A stretch of DNA of 64,000 bases, from assembly GCF_014170305.1 (NCBI RefSeq), contig NZ_LZZT01000048.1, positions 1-64,000 of the forward strand. The letters are read 5' to 3'. Positions 8,176-15,635 of the stretch are shown here, in pieces. The notes beneath the pieces were generated by a model. The model made no database searches, was not told where the DNA came from, and saw only the letters and a list, made by a program, of their open reading frames with translations. Every line of letters starts with the position of its first letter. Position 1 is the stretch's first letter. The DNA comes from Achromobacter sp. UMC71 (GTDB lineage: Bacteria; Pseudomonadota; Gammaproteobacteria; Burkholderiales; Burkholderiaceae_B). Position numbers and translations under genes: made by a program.

Positions 8176-8433
8176 ATGGCTTTACGCTACGACGCCCTGC
8201 AAGACTACTGCGATGATCCAGCGCGCACTGGTGACGTGCAGATCATCCTGTATGCGCACTACTGGAAGGGCTTTGCCTTGGCCGTACAGAACGGCACTAC
8301 AGAGTATCCCGTCATGGATGACAAGGGCCGGCCGTTCCGATTCCGAACAGTAGAAATGGCACTGGCGGAGTTGGCGAATATCTCGTACCTGTCAGACCGC
8401 ATCATCATTGACCGCAAGATGTGGTGGCCGTAG
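8176..8433 (+). CDS. Hypothetical 85-aa protein of the mob operon
   Basis: A small acidic/aromatic protein starts 27 bp after the relaxase stop with a reasonable Shine-Dalgarno (AGAAGGA). No transmembrane segment and no known motif are visible. Its size and place, between the relaxase and a terminator-like hairpin, suggest it is the last gene of the rep-mob operon. I do not recognise the family. Confidence 0.6.
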   Translation: MALRYDALQDYCDDPARTGDVQIILYAHYWKGFALAVQNGTTEYPVMDDKGRPFRFRTVEMALAELANISYLSDRIIIDRKMWWP

Positions 8434-8459
8434 TCGGGAAGCTACTTTGCATTAACCGT

Positions 8460-8490
8460 AAGTACAATCAACTTCGGTTGTACTTTTAAC
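8460..8490 (+). terminator. Hairpin terminator at the end of the mob operon
   Basis: AAGTACAA (8460-8467) pairs with TTGTACTT (8479-8486) and is followed by TT within a short T-rich tail. Confidence 0.55.
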
Positions 8491-8538
8491 TAATACGAAC
8501 GCTGCAACCGCCCCAAGAACGCTTCGGCGTACCGGGTG

Positions 8539-8674
8539 CCGGCCCGAAAAGAAGGGCCTGACGCGGGGAGATAGGCCGCGTGACCGCACCGAAGAGTAGT
8601 GTGCTGACTGCCTCGGAAAAGTTGAGGATGACTGCCCCGGAAAAGCAGGGGATGACAACACGGTAGAGACGTGT
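8539..8674 (+). repeat. Array of five to six ~24-nt hairpin units upstream of virB5
   Basis: Consecutive units each form a short hairpin followed directly, or after one base, by TGAC. The TGAC motifs start at 8559, 8581, 8605, 8629 and 8653, a spacing of 22, 24, 24 and 24. Stems differ but stay paired: GGCCC/GGGCC (8541-8558), CGCGG/CCGCG (8562-8580), GCAC/GTGC (8586-8604), CCTC/GAGG (8611-8627), CCCC/GGGG (8635-8651); a sixth hairpin ACACG/CGTGT (8658-8674) lacks TGAC. Loops are purine-rich, three of them beginning with GGA. Pairing preserved while sequence changes argues for a selected structure in RNA or single-stranded DNA. Function unknown. Confidence 0.65.
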
Positions 8675-8796
8675 CTTTGAAAGCCCCAAGAACACTGAAC
8701 ATGTGTGCTGGGCAAGAGCCTTAAATAAGCTCCCAATGACCGGCTGGAAAGACGGCCCAGCGTTCGCCATCAACCCTACTAAATGGAGTGGCGAAC

Positions 8797-9522
8797 ATGA
8801 AGAAATTATTAGCATCTTGCATTCTGGCCGTCGGCATTGCCGCGTCATCGGCTGCCTTCGCGCAAATCCCCGTGACGGATGGCGCTTCCATCGCCAAGAG
8901 CGTGGAAAACCAGATCGAAACGATGGCGAAGTGGAAGATGCAGTACGACCAGATGGTCAGCCAGATCGACCAGATGAAACAGCAATACGCTGCGGTCACC
9001 GGCGCACGCGGTATGGGCGAACTGTTCAACAACCCGCAACTGCGGGACTACCTGCCGCAAGACTGGCAAGGCGTCTACGATTCCGTCAAATCAAGTGGCT
9101 ATGCCGGCCTGAGCGGGCGCGCTGAGTCCATCTACAACGACAACCAGGTGTATGACGCATGCACCGGCTTTGCCCTGACAGAGCAGCGCACGAACTGCGA
9201 AGCCCAAGCCGTCAAAGGTGCTCAGGATAAAGCCTTCGCGCTAGACGCCTACGACGCGGCGAAGAACCGCCTCAGCCAAATCGACCAGTTGATGCGGCAA
9301 ATCAACCAGACCCAGGACCCGAAGGCTATCGCTGAACTGCAAGGCCGCATCGCCGCCGAGCAAGCCATGATTCAGAACGAGCAGACCAAGCTACAGATGT
9401 ACCAAATGGTCGCGGCAGCCGAAGACCGCCTACAGCAACAACGGCAGAAGGAGATCAACGCAAAGATTGTTGATCAACGGGACTACCCCACCCTTCAAGT
9501 CTTCAACCCGCTTGCTCGCTAA
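8797..9522 (+). CDS. virB5: VirB5-like type IV secretion pilus-tip protein
   Basis: The 241-aa protein has an N-terminal signal peptide (MKKLLASCILAVG...AAFA, cleavage near residue 22), then long Gln-rich helical and coiled-coil stretches (VSQIDQMKQQYAAV, AAEDRLQQQRQKEIN), as in VirB5/TrbJ proteins that cap the conjugative pilus and contact recipient cells. I chose the ATG at 8797 because GGAG precedes it by 8 nt; a GTG at 8788 also fits the frame. It is followed by a small membrane protein, eexN and virB6 in one direction. The classic order virB5-eex-virB6 is kept, but all other secretion genes are absent. Confidence 0.82.
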   Translation: MKKLLASCILAVGIAASSAAFAQIPVTDGASIAKSVENQIETMAKWKMQYDQMVSQIDQMKQQYAAVTGARGMGELFNNPQLRDYLPQDWQGVYDSVKSSGYAGLSGRAESIYNDNQVYDACTGFALTEQRTNCEAQAVKGAQDKAFALDAYDAAKNRLSQIDQLMRQINQTQDPKAIAELQGRIAAEQAMIQNEQTKLQMYQMVAAAEDRLQQQRQKEINAKIVDQRDYPTLQVFNPLAR

Positions 9523-9532
9523 GGAGGAAATC

Positions 9533-9979
9533 ATGGCACCGTTCTACGCAATAACACTGGTCGTGGTCGTATTACTTTGCTTTCCCATCTATCGTTTTTG
9601 GGCTTGTGCTCGCCGCTTAAGTCCCGAGCATTACCGAGAGCTTATACGGCGTGCTCCGCTGATGAGAACCCTAGATGCCATTGCATTCCTCATGGCTGCG
9701 TTCACGGCCTACTACGCAGCTATGGGATTGTGGGGATTCACGCTCCCACCCCTTGACGACGAACCCTTGCCGGCATGGATGAATATCCTGCTATCGGCGG
9801 TTACGAGCGTTGGCTGCTTCGGCGTCATTTGGACAAACGCGCCAAATCGCTTCACGGACCCGACATGGGGTGGCATGCGCGAAAGCGTCGTGCGAACCCT
9901 TGCAGCGCTACGCATTATTGAGGCCGCCGAGGTGGCCCACGCACTCAACATCATCAACACACGTGAGGCGCACAAATGA
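9533..9979 (+). CDS. Small multi-pass membrane protein between virB5 and eexN
   Basis: The 148-aa protein has about three hydrophobic helices (N-terminal FYAITLVVVVLLCFPIY, a middle one near 50-75, and one near 88-105), then a cytoplasmic-looking amphipathic tail. It starts after a strong AAGGAGGAAA site, 10 bp past the virB5 stop, and its end overlaps eexN by 4 bp. I do not recognise the family. The position inside a virB5-eexN-virB6 block suggests a channel or exclusion accessory; this is inference from context only. Confidence 0.65.
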   Translation: MAPFYAITLVVVVLLCFPIYRFWACARRLSPEHYRELIRRAPLMRTLDAIAFLMAAFTAYYAAMGLWGFTLPPLDDEPLPAWMNILLSAVTSVGCFGVIWTNAPNRFTDPTWGGMRESVVRTLAALRIIEAAEVAHALNIINTREAHK

Positions 9980-10236
9980 AAAACACCATCTTCCCTTTCC
10001 TTGTCGTTCTCACACTCGCAGCTTGCAGTGATAACACCCCGGTTCAAACTGTCGATTGGTACAAGGCGCATGACCCCGAACGCAAGGCAATGATCGCGAA
10101 ATGCGAAGCTAATCCAGGCGAGCTCGCCGCCTCCGCCAATTGCATCAATGCCAAGACCGCAGAGAACCACCTAGCCGTCGATAAGCGTGGCTATTTCGAC
10201 CTTTCGCCTATTAATCCATTGAAGGGAGGCCAATAG
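9976..10236 (+). CDS. eexN: EexN-family entry-exclusion lipoprotein
   Basis: The 86-aa lipoprotein has a short signal ending in the lipobox LAAC (Cys at about residue 18). Its mature part carries motifs of EexN proteins of IncN/P-type conjugation systems: VDWYKAHDPERKAMIAKC, then NPGEL and a second Cys in NCINAK. EexN blocks entry of the same type of conjugative DNA into the cell. It overlaps the upstream membrane gene (ATGA) and ends 1 bp before the virB6 start region. In this element it could exclude competing or redundant helper elements. Confidence 0.82.
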   Translation: MKNTIFPFLVVLTLAACSDNTPVQTVDWYKAHDPERKAMIAKCEANPGELAASANCINAKTAENHLAVDKRGYFDLSPINPLKGGQ

Positions 10237-10237
10237 T

Positions 10238-11290
10238 ATGAAATTTGCGCTTTTTCAATGGGTAGGTGACAGTCTGGATTCCATGCTGAACTCCTTTATT
10301 TCGGGAACAGCATCTAATGTGATTTTCGGATTTCAGATGCTGATGCTAACGGGAGTCACCCTGTATATCACCATGACCGGTTACGCGATCAGCATGGGGG
10401 CAGTGGAGGCTCCGTTCCGGACGTTCCTCAAGCAATGCGTGAAGATCATCATCATCGCGACATTTTGCATGACGGCAGACTCCTATACGGCGACCATTGT
10501 GTCTGCCATTCAGGGACTGGAAACGGGTCTGGCCGACATCATGTCTACGTCCAACGCTCAGGCTATGAATATCTATCAAGTGCTCGACAACTCAGCCGAC
10601 AAAGGGCTAAATGTCGCCTATGACATGCTCGGCAAGGTTGCGAAACGGGAGTTTTACGAAATCGGCCATATGGCCTGGGATACCGTGAACGCGCTATTAA
10701 TGTCCGTCGCGGTATTTTTAGTTCACCTGCCGGCCGCAGGTACGATTATTTTGGCGAAACTATTTTTAGGTGTGATGCTCGGAATTGGCCCAGTTTTTAT
10801 TGCTGCATTGATGTTCCCGATCACCGCAAAATGGTTCGACAAGTGGTTTCAACAGGTAATGACATACATATTGGAGATTGCCATTTCCATGGTTGTCGTG
10901 TCAGTAGGAATGGGCCTATTCAAAACACTCTACGACAAGTTGATTGGGACAAATACAGATATTCCTATAAATTCTTTCTTCTATATCATCATGCTGGCAG
11001 CTCTAATCTTCTTTGCTCATAGGAAGACGAGCGGCTTGGGTGCTCAACTAGCGGGGGGTCTCGCCTTTGAAGCCGTTACGCTCAGAAGCATGGCACAGGG
11101 CATGGGTAATGTGGTGAATCCCAAGACAACGCGTCGCGATATGCAGTCTGGCATGATGGTCACTGCGGGCCGCAGTAACCACATGATTGCAGGCAACACC
11201 ATGTGGAACCCGGCCTATCGTCAACACGTCTTGCAGAACATGGGCAAGCACTGGGGACCGGCAACCGGTGGTTCAGTCAACGGCAAGTGA
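10238..11290 (+). CDS. virB6: VirB6-like inner-membrane channel protein
   Basis: The 350-aa protein has several strongly hydrophobic segments (about 25-50, 65-80, 145-200, 205-230, 240-260). It carries the conserved VirB6 region GIGPVFIAALMFPITAKWFD and WFQQVMTYILE in the middle, and a Gly/Met-rich cytoplasmic tail. VirB6 forms the inner-membrane part of the type IV secretion channel that passes DNA from the relaxosome toward VirB8/VirB5. It directly follows eexN and is closed by a strong terminator. VirB3/4, B8-B11 and VirD4 are not present in the window, so this subunit can work only inside a helper's apparatus. Confidence 0.85.
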   Translation: MKFALFQWVGDSLDSMLNSFISGTASNVIFGFQMLMLTGVTLYITMTGYAISMGAVEAPFRTFLKQCVKIIIIATFCMTADSYTATIVSAIQGLETGLADIMSTSNAQAMNIYQVLDNSADKGLNVAYDMLGKVAKREFYEIGHMAWDTVNALLMSVAVFLVHLPAAGTIILAKLFLGVMLGIGPVFIAALMFPITAKWFDKWFQQVMTYILEIAISMVVVSVGMGLFKTLYDKLIGTNTDIPINSFFYIIMLAALIFFAHRKTSGLGAQLAGGLAFEAVTLRSMAQGMGNVVNPKTTRRDMQSGMMVTAGRSNHMIAGNTMWNPAYRQHVLQNMGKHWGPATGGSVNGK

Positions 11291-11311
11291 CGTGCGTGTT
11301 GGCATCCGCAT

Positions 11312-11338
11312 AGGCCTTGCCATCAGCAAGGCCTTTTC
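11312..11338 (+). terminator. Strong terminator after virB6
   Basis: A perfect 9-bp stem AGGCCTTGC/GCAAGGCCT with loop CATCA is followed by TTTT. Confidence 0.85.
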
Positions 11339-11339
11339 A

Positions 11340-11980
11340 TTTATCGCCGCGCATACTCCGCGCTTCGCTTGGGCAACCCCTTCGGTTGCATCCCGCGTCC
11401 GTTCTTGCCGGACTGGCTGCGGGGGCAGGCCCGGCGGCCTTGCCTTGTTCCTACCCCCTGCCGACAGGCTGCATGGCCTCAGACGCGTCAAGGGTGAAGG
11501 CTACGCCCGGCATCCTCACCGTTCCCTACGCCTTGCTTCGGGCTGCGGCCTCCGGTCCCGCCCTTGACACCTCTTCCAGCCGGAGAATCACCAGCTTCGA
11601 CCTCATACCGGCTTTTGATAGCACGGATGACGGGTCAAGGGGTTGGTGCGGCCCGCAGCCTTATGGGCGAGGACACGGCCCCTTGACGCGGCAGGAGTGA
11701 CAACACGCTGCGCCCGGGGGAGGTGTTCAGGGCCGTCGGCCCGTAACCCCTGCCCCCGAGGCTCCCGCCGGCGAGGGTGGAGAGTCCAGAGAGGCAAAGC
11801 CTCTTTGGGAAGTGGCCTCGTTCGCAAATACCCGAGATAGCCGTCAATCGGGGAAATCTATTGGTTGGCAGAAAAACAAGACAATTTCTGCGCAAGGTCT
11901 TTTCTGTCGGCCTTGCCTCAAAGCCACAAAAAAATCCCACGTCTTGTAATATAGCGTTACCTAAAGCACGGGAGGCAACC
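11340..11980. other. GC-rich gene-free region with paired inverted repeats
   Basis: Many overlapping open frames exist on both strands, but none has a recognisable product. The region carries two sets of inverted repeats: GTCAAGGG (11487-11494) with CCCTTGAC (11561-11568), and GTCAAGGGG (11634-11642) with CCCCTTGAC (11679-11687). A hairpin AGAGGC/GCCTCT lies near 11787-11802. It may be a structured transfer or maintenance site; no role can be proven from sequence. Confidence 0.45.
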
Positions 11981-12180
11981 ATGGCTGAGAACGGTACGCA
12001 TGAAACAGGGCTAAGCAAAACGTTATCCGATGTCGAGCGTGGTCGGCGTGAAGTGGCCGTTGATTACGCATGCGCATCTGTCAGCTTGGAGGGATTCTCG
12101 CTCAGCGCTTCATCAATGGAGAAATCGACCTCAACGAGTTTGTGACGCGGTGTGATGCCTTAGCGCACCTAAAAGCTTAG
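11981..12180 (+). pseudogene. VbhA-family antitoxin, frameshifted
   Basis: From the ATG at 11981 (after GGGAGGC) the frame encodes MAENGTHETGLS, then RREVAVDYACASVSLEG, the first half of a VbhA-type antitoxin helix pair. After about 12097 the family continues in another frame with LAQRFINGEIDLNEF and ends at a TAG at 12178-12180. The 200-nt span needs one extra base to be a single 66-residue frame, so one nucleotide appears deleted. VbhA antitoxins inhibit Fic AMP-transferase toxins by an active-site helix; no Fic gene is visible nearby. A sequencing error is an alternative to true decay. Confidence 0.55.
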
Positions 12181-12338
12181 TCATGACGAAGAAACTTGAG
12201 GTGGTTGAGACTAGTGCAGGATAGGCTGTCGCCGGGTTTTGCATTACATGTGCATGCCAGTGTTTAGATAAGGTGGAAGTTCTGTAAAGACGCTGACTCA
12301 GAATCGTCTGCTGTCGGCCAGATTGAGACAGTCAAGTA

Positions 12339-12366
12339 ATCAATGAAATCGCTCATTTTCATTGAT
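12339..12366. promoter_or_regulatory. Perfect 10-bp inverted repeat upstream of gajA
   Basis: ATCAATGAAA (12339-12348) and TTTCATTGAT (12357-12366) are separated by 8 bp and end 23 bp before the gajA start. Position and perfection suggest an operator over the defence-operon promoter; the cognate regulator is unknown. Confidence 0.55.
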
Positions 12367-12389
12367 ATAGATTTGAAGGATTCTGCGCG

Positions 12390-14096
12390 GTGAAAATCAG
12401 AAAAATAAAGATCACGAACTTTCGGGGCGTGAAAGAGCTTGACTGGAGCCTTCCCAACGCCGACATATTCTGCCTGATTGGGAAAGGGGATTCTTCAAAA
12501 TCCACCATTATTGAGGCCATCAGGTATGCCTTCTATCCTCAGTGGAACCTGACCCTAAGTGACGCCGATTTCTACCAGTGCAAGGTAGCCAACTCTATCA
12601 TCATAGAAATCACCATTGGAGCCTTGACCGAAGCCTTCTGCGCCTTGGACAAATACGGTCAGTACCTCCGTGGCTGGGATTCCGCAGCCCTCAAGCTCAC
12701 CGACGAGCCGGAAGACCACCTGGAGAGTGTCCTGACCGTGCGGCTTACGGTCGACAAAGATCTTGAGCCTAAGTGGATGGTTGTCTGTGATCGTCACCCT
12801 GACGGTGTTCAGTTCAAGCAGGGCGATAGGAACAAGGTCAGTGTCGGCCTCATTGGTGCCTATAGCGAGAAACAGTTTTCATGGGCTACAGGCACGGCGT
12901 TGGCGAAGCTCACTGAGGCCCAAAGTCTGAACGAGTTGCTGGCAACGGCCTCTCGCACGGCCAGAGCCTCTTTGGATGCGAACCGACCTGTCACTCTCAA
13001 GAACTTCGATGCTGCGGCTGAGAAGTCTCAAGACATCGCAAAGCTGTTGGGTGTGCCTGTATCGGAGGCTTACAAGGCTCATCTCGATCTGGCCTCTATC
13101 AACCTCAAGGTTGGCGGGCTGGTTCTCCATGACGGCGACATTCCTCTTCGTCAGCTAGGTCTGGGGTCACGGCGAATGCTGCTGTGCGGCATTCAGAAAA
13201 TGGGCCTGGAAGAAGGACACATCACTTTGTTTGACGAGGTGGAGTTCGGCTTGGAACCACACCGAATCACTAGGCTCATCAAACACGTGCGAGAAGACAA
13301 GAAAGGCCAATACTTCCTCACCACGCACTCGCCTACAGTTCTGCGGGAACTGACGGTCAATGACCTGTACATCGTTCACAGCAAGGCAGGAACCGTACGG
13401 GTCACTCCCGCTTACTGTGAAGGGTTGGCTGCTCACGAGGCGCAAGGAAGAATTCGTTCTAGTGCCGAGGCGTTCTTGTCGAAGAAGGTTGTGGTCTGTG
13501 AGGGAGCTACCGAGGTCGGGTTCATGAGGGGCTATGACGACTATCAGGTTGGCAAGGGCAACGATCCATTCTCCTATCACGGCGTGTCTTTGCTGAATGC
13601 AGGTGGGGCGAGCAAGATTAAAGCTCTGGCAGAGGCTTTCAAGCTTCTCGGTTATGACGTCTGCGTTGTAGCTGACGGGGATGCAGAGAAACAGTTTTCT
13701 CCTGCTCATGAGGCTGAGTTGAGAGACAAGGGCATTTCGGTCCACGTATGGACCGACAAGCTCTCATTGGAGCAAAGAGCATTTCAGGACTTGCCGTGGA
13801 TCAGCGTGATTTCGAGTGTGCAACTCGCCCAAACTGTTCCCAGTCTGTCTGTCTACGACAACGTGCGCTCTTGGTATAAGAAGCCACTTGATGAGGACGT
13901 TATCAAGTGGGAAGACAGCCCTGAGCTGAGGCTTGCTATCGGAAATGCAGCGAAAAGCAGCGACTGGTTTAAGGACATTACCCGTGGCGATTCGTGGATG
14001 CAGACTATCAGCCCTGCGTTCGATGACGCAGATTTCTCAAAGAAGGACATGGCCGCGAAGCTCGCCCAGCTTTGGGCTTGGGCAGAGCGTGTCTGA
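12390..14096 (+). CDS. gajA: GajA-like OLD-family ATPase/TOPRIM nuclease (Gabija)
   Basis: The 568-aa protein matches the class 2 OLD architecture. An ABC-type ATPase occupies about 1-360: Walker A GKGDSSKST (variant), signature-like LGLGSRRML, Walker B ITLFDEVEFGLEP, switch His in LTTHSPTVLREL. A TOPRIM nuclease follows (about 365-568) with the acidic motif VVCEGATEVGF and the metal-binding VVADGDAEKQ. GajA of Gabija is close to this length and cuts DNA when nucleotide pools fall during phage attack. The start is GTG at 12390 after GAAGGA. The Walker A Gly-Asp-Ser-Ser variant is less canonical than GxNxxGKS. It overlaps the helicase gene by 8 bp, the expected Gabija order. Confidence 0.85.
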   Translation: MKIRKIKITNFRGVKELDWSLPNADIFCLIGKGDSSKSTIIEAIRYAFYPQWNLTLSDADFYQCKVANSIIIEITIGALTEAFCALDKYGQYLRGWDSAALKLTDEPEDHLESVLTVRLTVDKDLEPKWMVVCDRHPDGVQFKQGDRNKVSVGLIGAYSEKQFSWATGTALAKLTEAQSLNELLATASRTARASLDANRPVTLKNFDAAAEKSQDIAKLLGVPVSEAYKAHLDLASINLKVGGLVLHDGDIPLRQLGLGSRRMLLCGIQKMGLEEGHITLFDEVEFGLEPHRITRLIKHVREDKKGQYFLTTHSPTVLRELTVNDLYIVHSKAGTVRVTPAYCEGLAAHEAQGRIRSSAEAFLSKKVVVCEGATEVGFMRGYDDYQVGKGNDPFSYHGVSLLNAGGASKIKALAEAFKLLGYDVCVVADGDAEKQFSPAHEAELRDKGISVHVWTDKLSLEQRAFQDLPWISVISSVQLAQTVPSLSVYDNVRSWYKKPLDEDVIKWEDSPELRLAIGNAAKSSDWFKDITRGDSWMQTISPAFDDADFSKKDMAAKLAQLWAWAERV

Positions 14097-15528
14097 GGAA
14101 CTGGCTCTCAAGCTCAACGACTTCACTACCAAGGGGTATGTGATAGCGCCGGCCGGCTATGGAAAGACACACCTTATCGCCATGGCGGTGAAAGCGGCTA
14201 GCAAGCGGCAGCTCGTGTTGACTCACACCTTTGCGGGTGTGAACTCCATCAGGGCCAAGATGAACAATCTTGGTGTGCCTGCTTCGAAGTACCATATTGA
14301 CACGATTGCGAGCTGGTCCCTTCGGCTCTGTCTCGCCTACCCGAAGACTTCGGCGTGGAAAGCAGAGCACCCTACGGGTAAGCAGTGGAACAAGCTCTAC
14401 GAGTGCTGTTCAGAGCTGCTTAGGAAGCAGTTCATTCGCCGCGTTGTCGCAGCCACTTATGCCGGCGTCTACGTGGACGAGTACCAGGACTGCTCCGATC
14501 TGCAGCATTCCCTAGTCTGTTCGTTTGCTGAGTTCATGCCGTGCCGAATTCTAGGCGATCCTATGCAGGCCATCTTTGACTTCGGTGGCGACGAAGGCAA
14601 GCCCGTTGATTGGACGGTAAGTGTCTATCCGGCCTTCACTTGCCTTGGTCAGCTAGAGACTCCATGGCGCTGGAAAACGACTGGAGATCCGACCCTTGGA
14701 GCTTGGCTCAAGAAGGCGAGAGAGACACTAAAACAGGGGCAGAAGATCAATATTTCAAACGGCCTGCCTGCATGTGTGAAACGTGTTCCCACCACCCCAG
14801 AATTCTTGGCGTCAAAGCAGTACTCCTCACTGATGGATTTGTTGGACCATCAGGAGAGTGTGATTGCCCTTCATTGCGGCGACCAGCAGTCCAAGAACAA
14901 GACCCATCTCTTGGCAAGAACCATGGGTGGACGGTTTTCTTCCATTGAAGAAGTTGAAGGCAAAGACCTTCACTCGTTCATCAGGAGACTGGTTTCAGCC
15001 AAGACACCCCAGCAAAGCTTTCTTCTGGCTTTGGATTTTTCCAAGAAGTGCTTCACCGGAGTGGGCGAGATCTTGACCGCCGGCACTAAGAGAGGCGAGG
15101 TCGCGAAGCAGAGCAAAGGAACCAAATATCCCTTGGTTCTTCATGCTGCGAATATCTACCTCAAAGAACCGACAAGTGCGCACCTTAGAGCTTTCTTCTT
15201 GGCGCTGAAAGCGAATCCCGATACATCAGCCTACCGGCGCGACTTGCTGTATCGCTTCTTCAATATCTTGAAAATTCACATTGACGGGGGAGCGGCGACA
15301 TTGACGGAGGCAGCAAAATTGTACCAACGAGACATGAGGCACACGGGGCGACCGATCAGCCACCGCAAGCTCATCGGCACAACTCTACTGGTCAAGGGGT
15401 TGGAATACGACCATGCAGTCATCCTTGACGCTGACACACTGGACGCCAAGGATCTGTACGTTGCAATGACCCGTGGGTCCAAGTCATTGACGATCATTAG
15501 TTCCAAACACGAATTGCCTGTGAAGTAG
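14089..15528 (+). CDS. gajB: GajB-like UvrD/Rep-type helicase (Gabija)
   Basis: The superfamily 1 helicase has about 479 residues, as expected for GajB. Motifs in order: I, APAGYGKTH; Ia, VLTHTFAGVNSI; II, VYVDEYQDC; III, RILGDPMQAIFDF; IV, ETPWRW; V, LLVKGLEYDHAV; VI, YVAMTRGSKSL. I chose the GTG at 14089, where the protein reads MSEELALKLNDF and which overlaps the gajA stop; an upstream ATG in frame would read through gajA and is unlikely. GajA and GajB form a large complex in known systems, so translational coupling makes sense. Together they are probably the main anti-phage cargo of the element. Confidence 0.85.
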   Translation: MSEELALKLNDFTTKGYVIAPAGYGKTHLIAMAVKAASKRQLVLTHTFAGVNSIRAKMNNLGVPASKYHIDTIASWSLRLCLAYPKTSAWKAEHPTGKQWNKLYECCSELLRKQFIRRVVAATYAGVYVDEYQDCSDLQHSLVCSFAEFMPCRILGDPMQAIFDFGGDEGKPVDWTVSVYPAFTCLGQLETPWRWKTTGDPTLGAWLKKARETLKQGQKINISNGLPACVKRVPTTPEFLASKQYSSLMDLLDHQESVIALHCGDQQSKNKTHLLARTMGGRFSSIEEVEGKDLHSFIRRLVSAKTPQQSFLLALDFSKKCFTGVGEILTAGTKRGEVAKQSKGTKYPLVLHAANIYLKEPTSAHLRAFFLALKANPDTSAYRRDLLYRFFNILKIHIDGGAATLTEAAKLYQRDMRHTGRPISHRKLIGTTLLVKGLEYDHAVILDADTLDAKDLYVAMTRGSKSLTIISSKHELPVK

Positions 15529-15635
15529 CGGACGTTTAAATCCTGTTTGTACGCCAGCGGGCTTTCCTAAACGAACTTAGGCTTTTGGCCGCTAGCAGCA
15601 GGAAAGAGTAGGCACGCAAAAAGTGGCTATTTTCT

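Noticed and set aside
11340-11980. Several frames of 60-127 codons on both strands
   Set aside because: They overlap one another, are low-complexity in Arg/Pro/Gly and match nothing I know; they are explained by high GC content.
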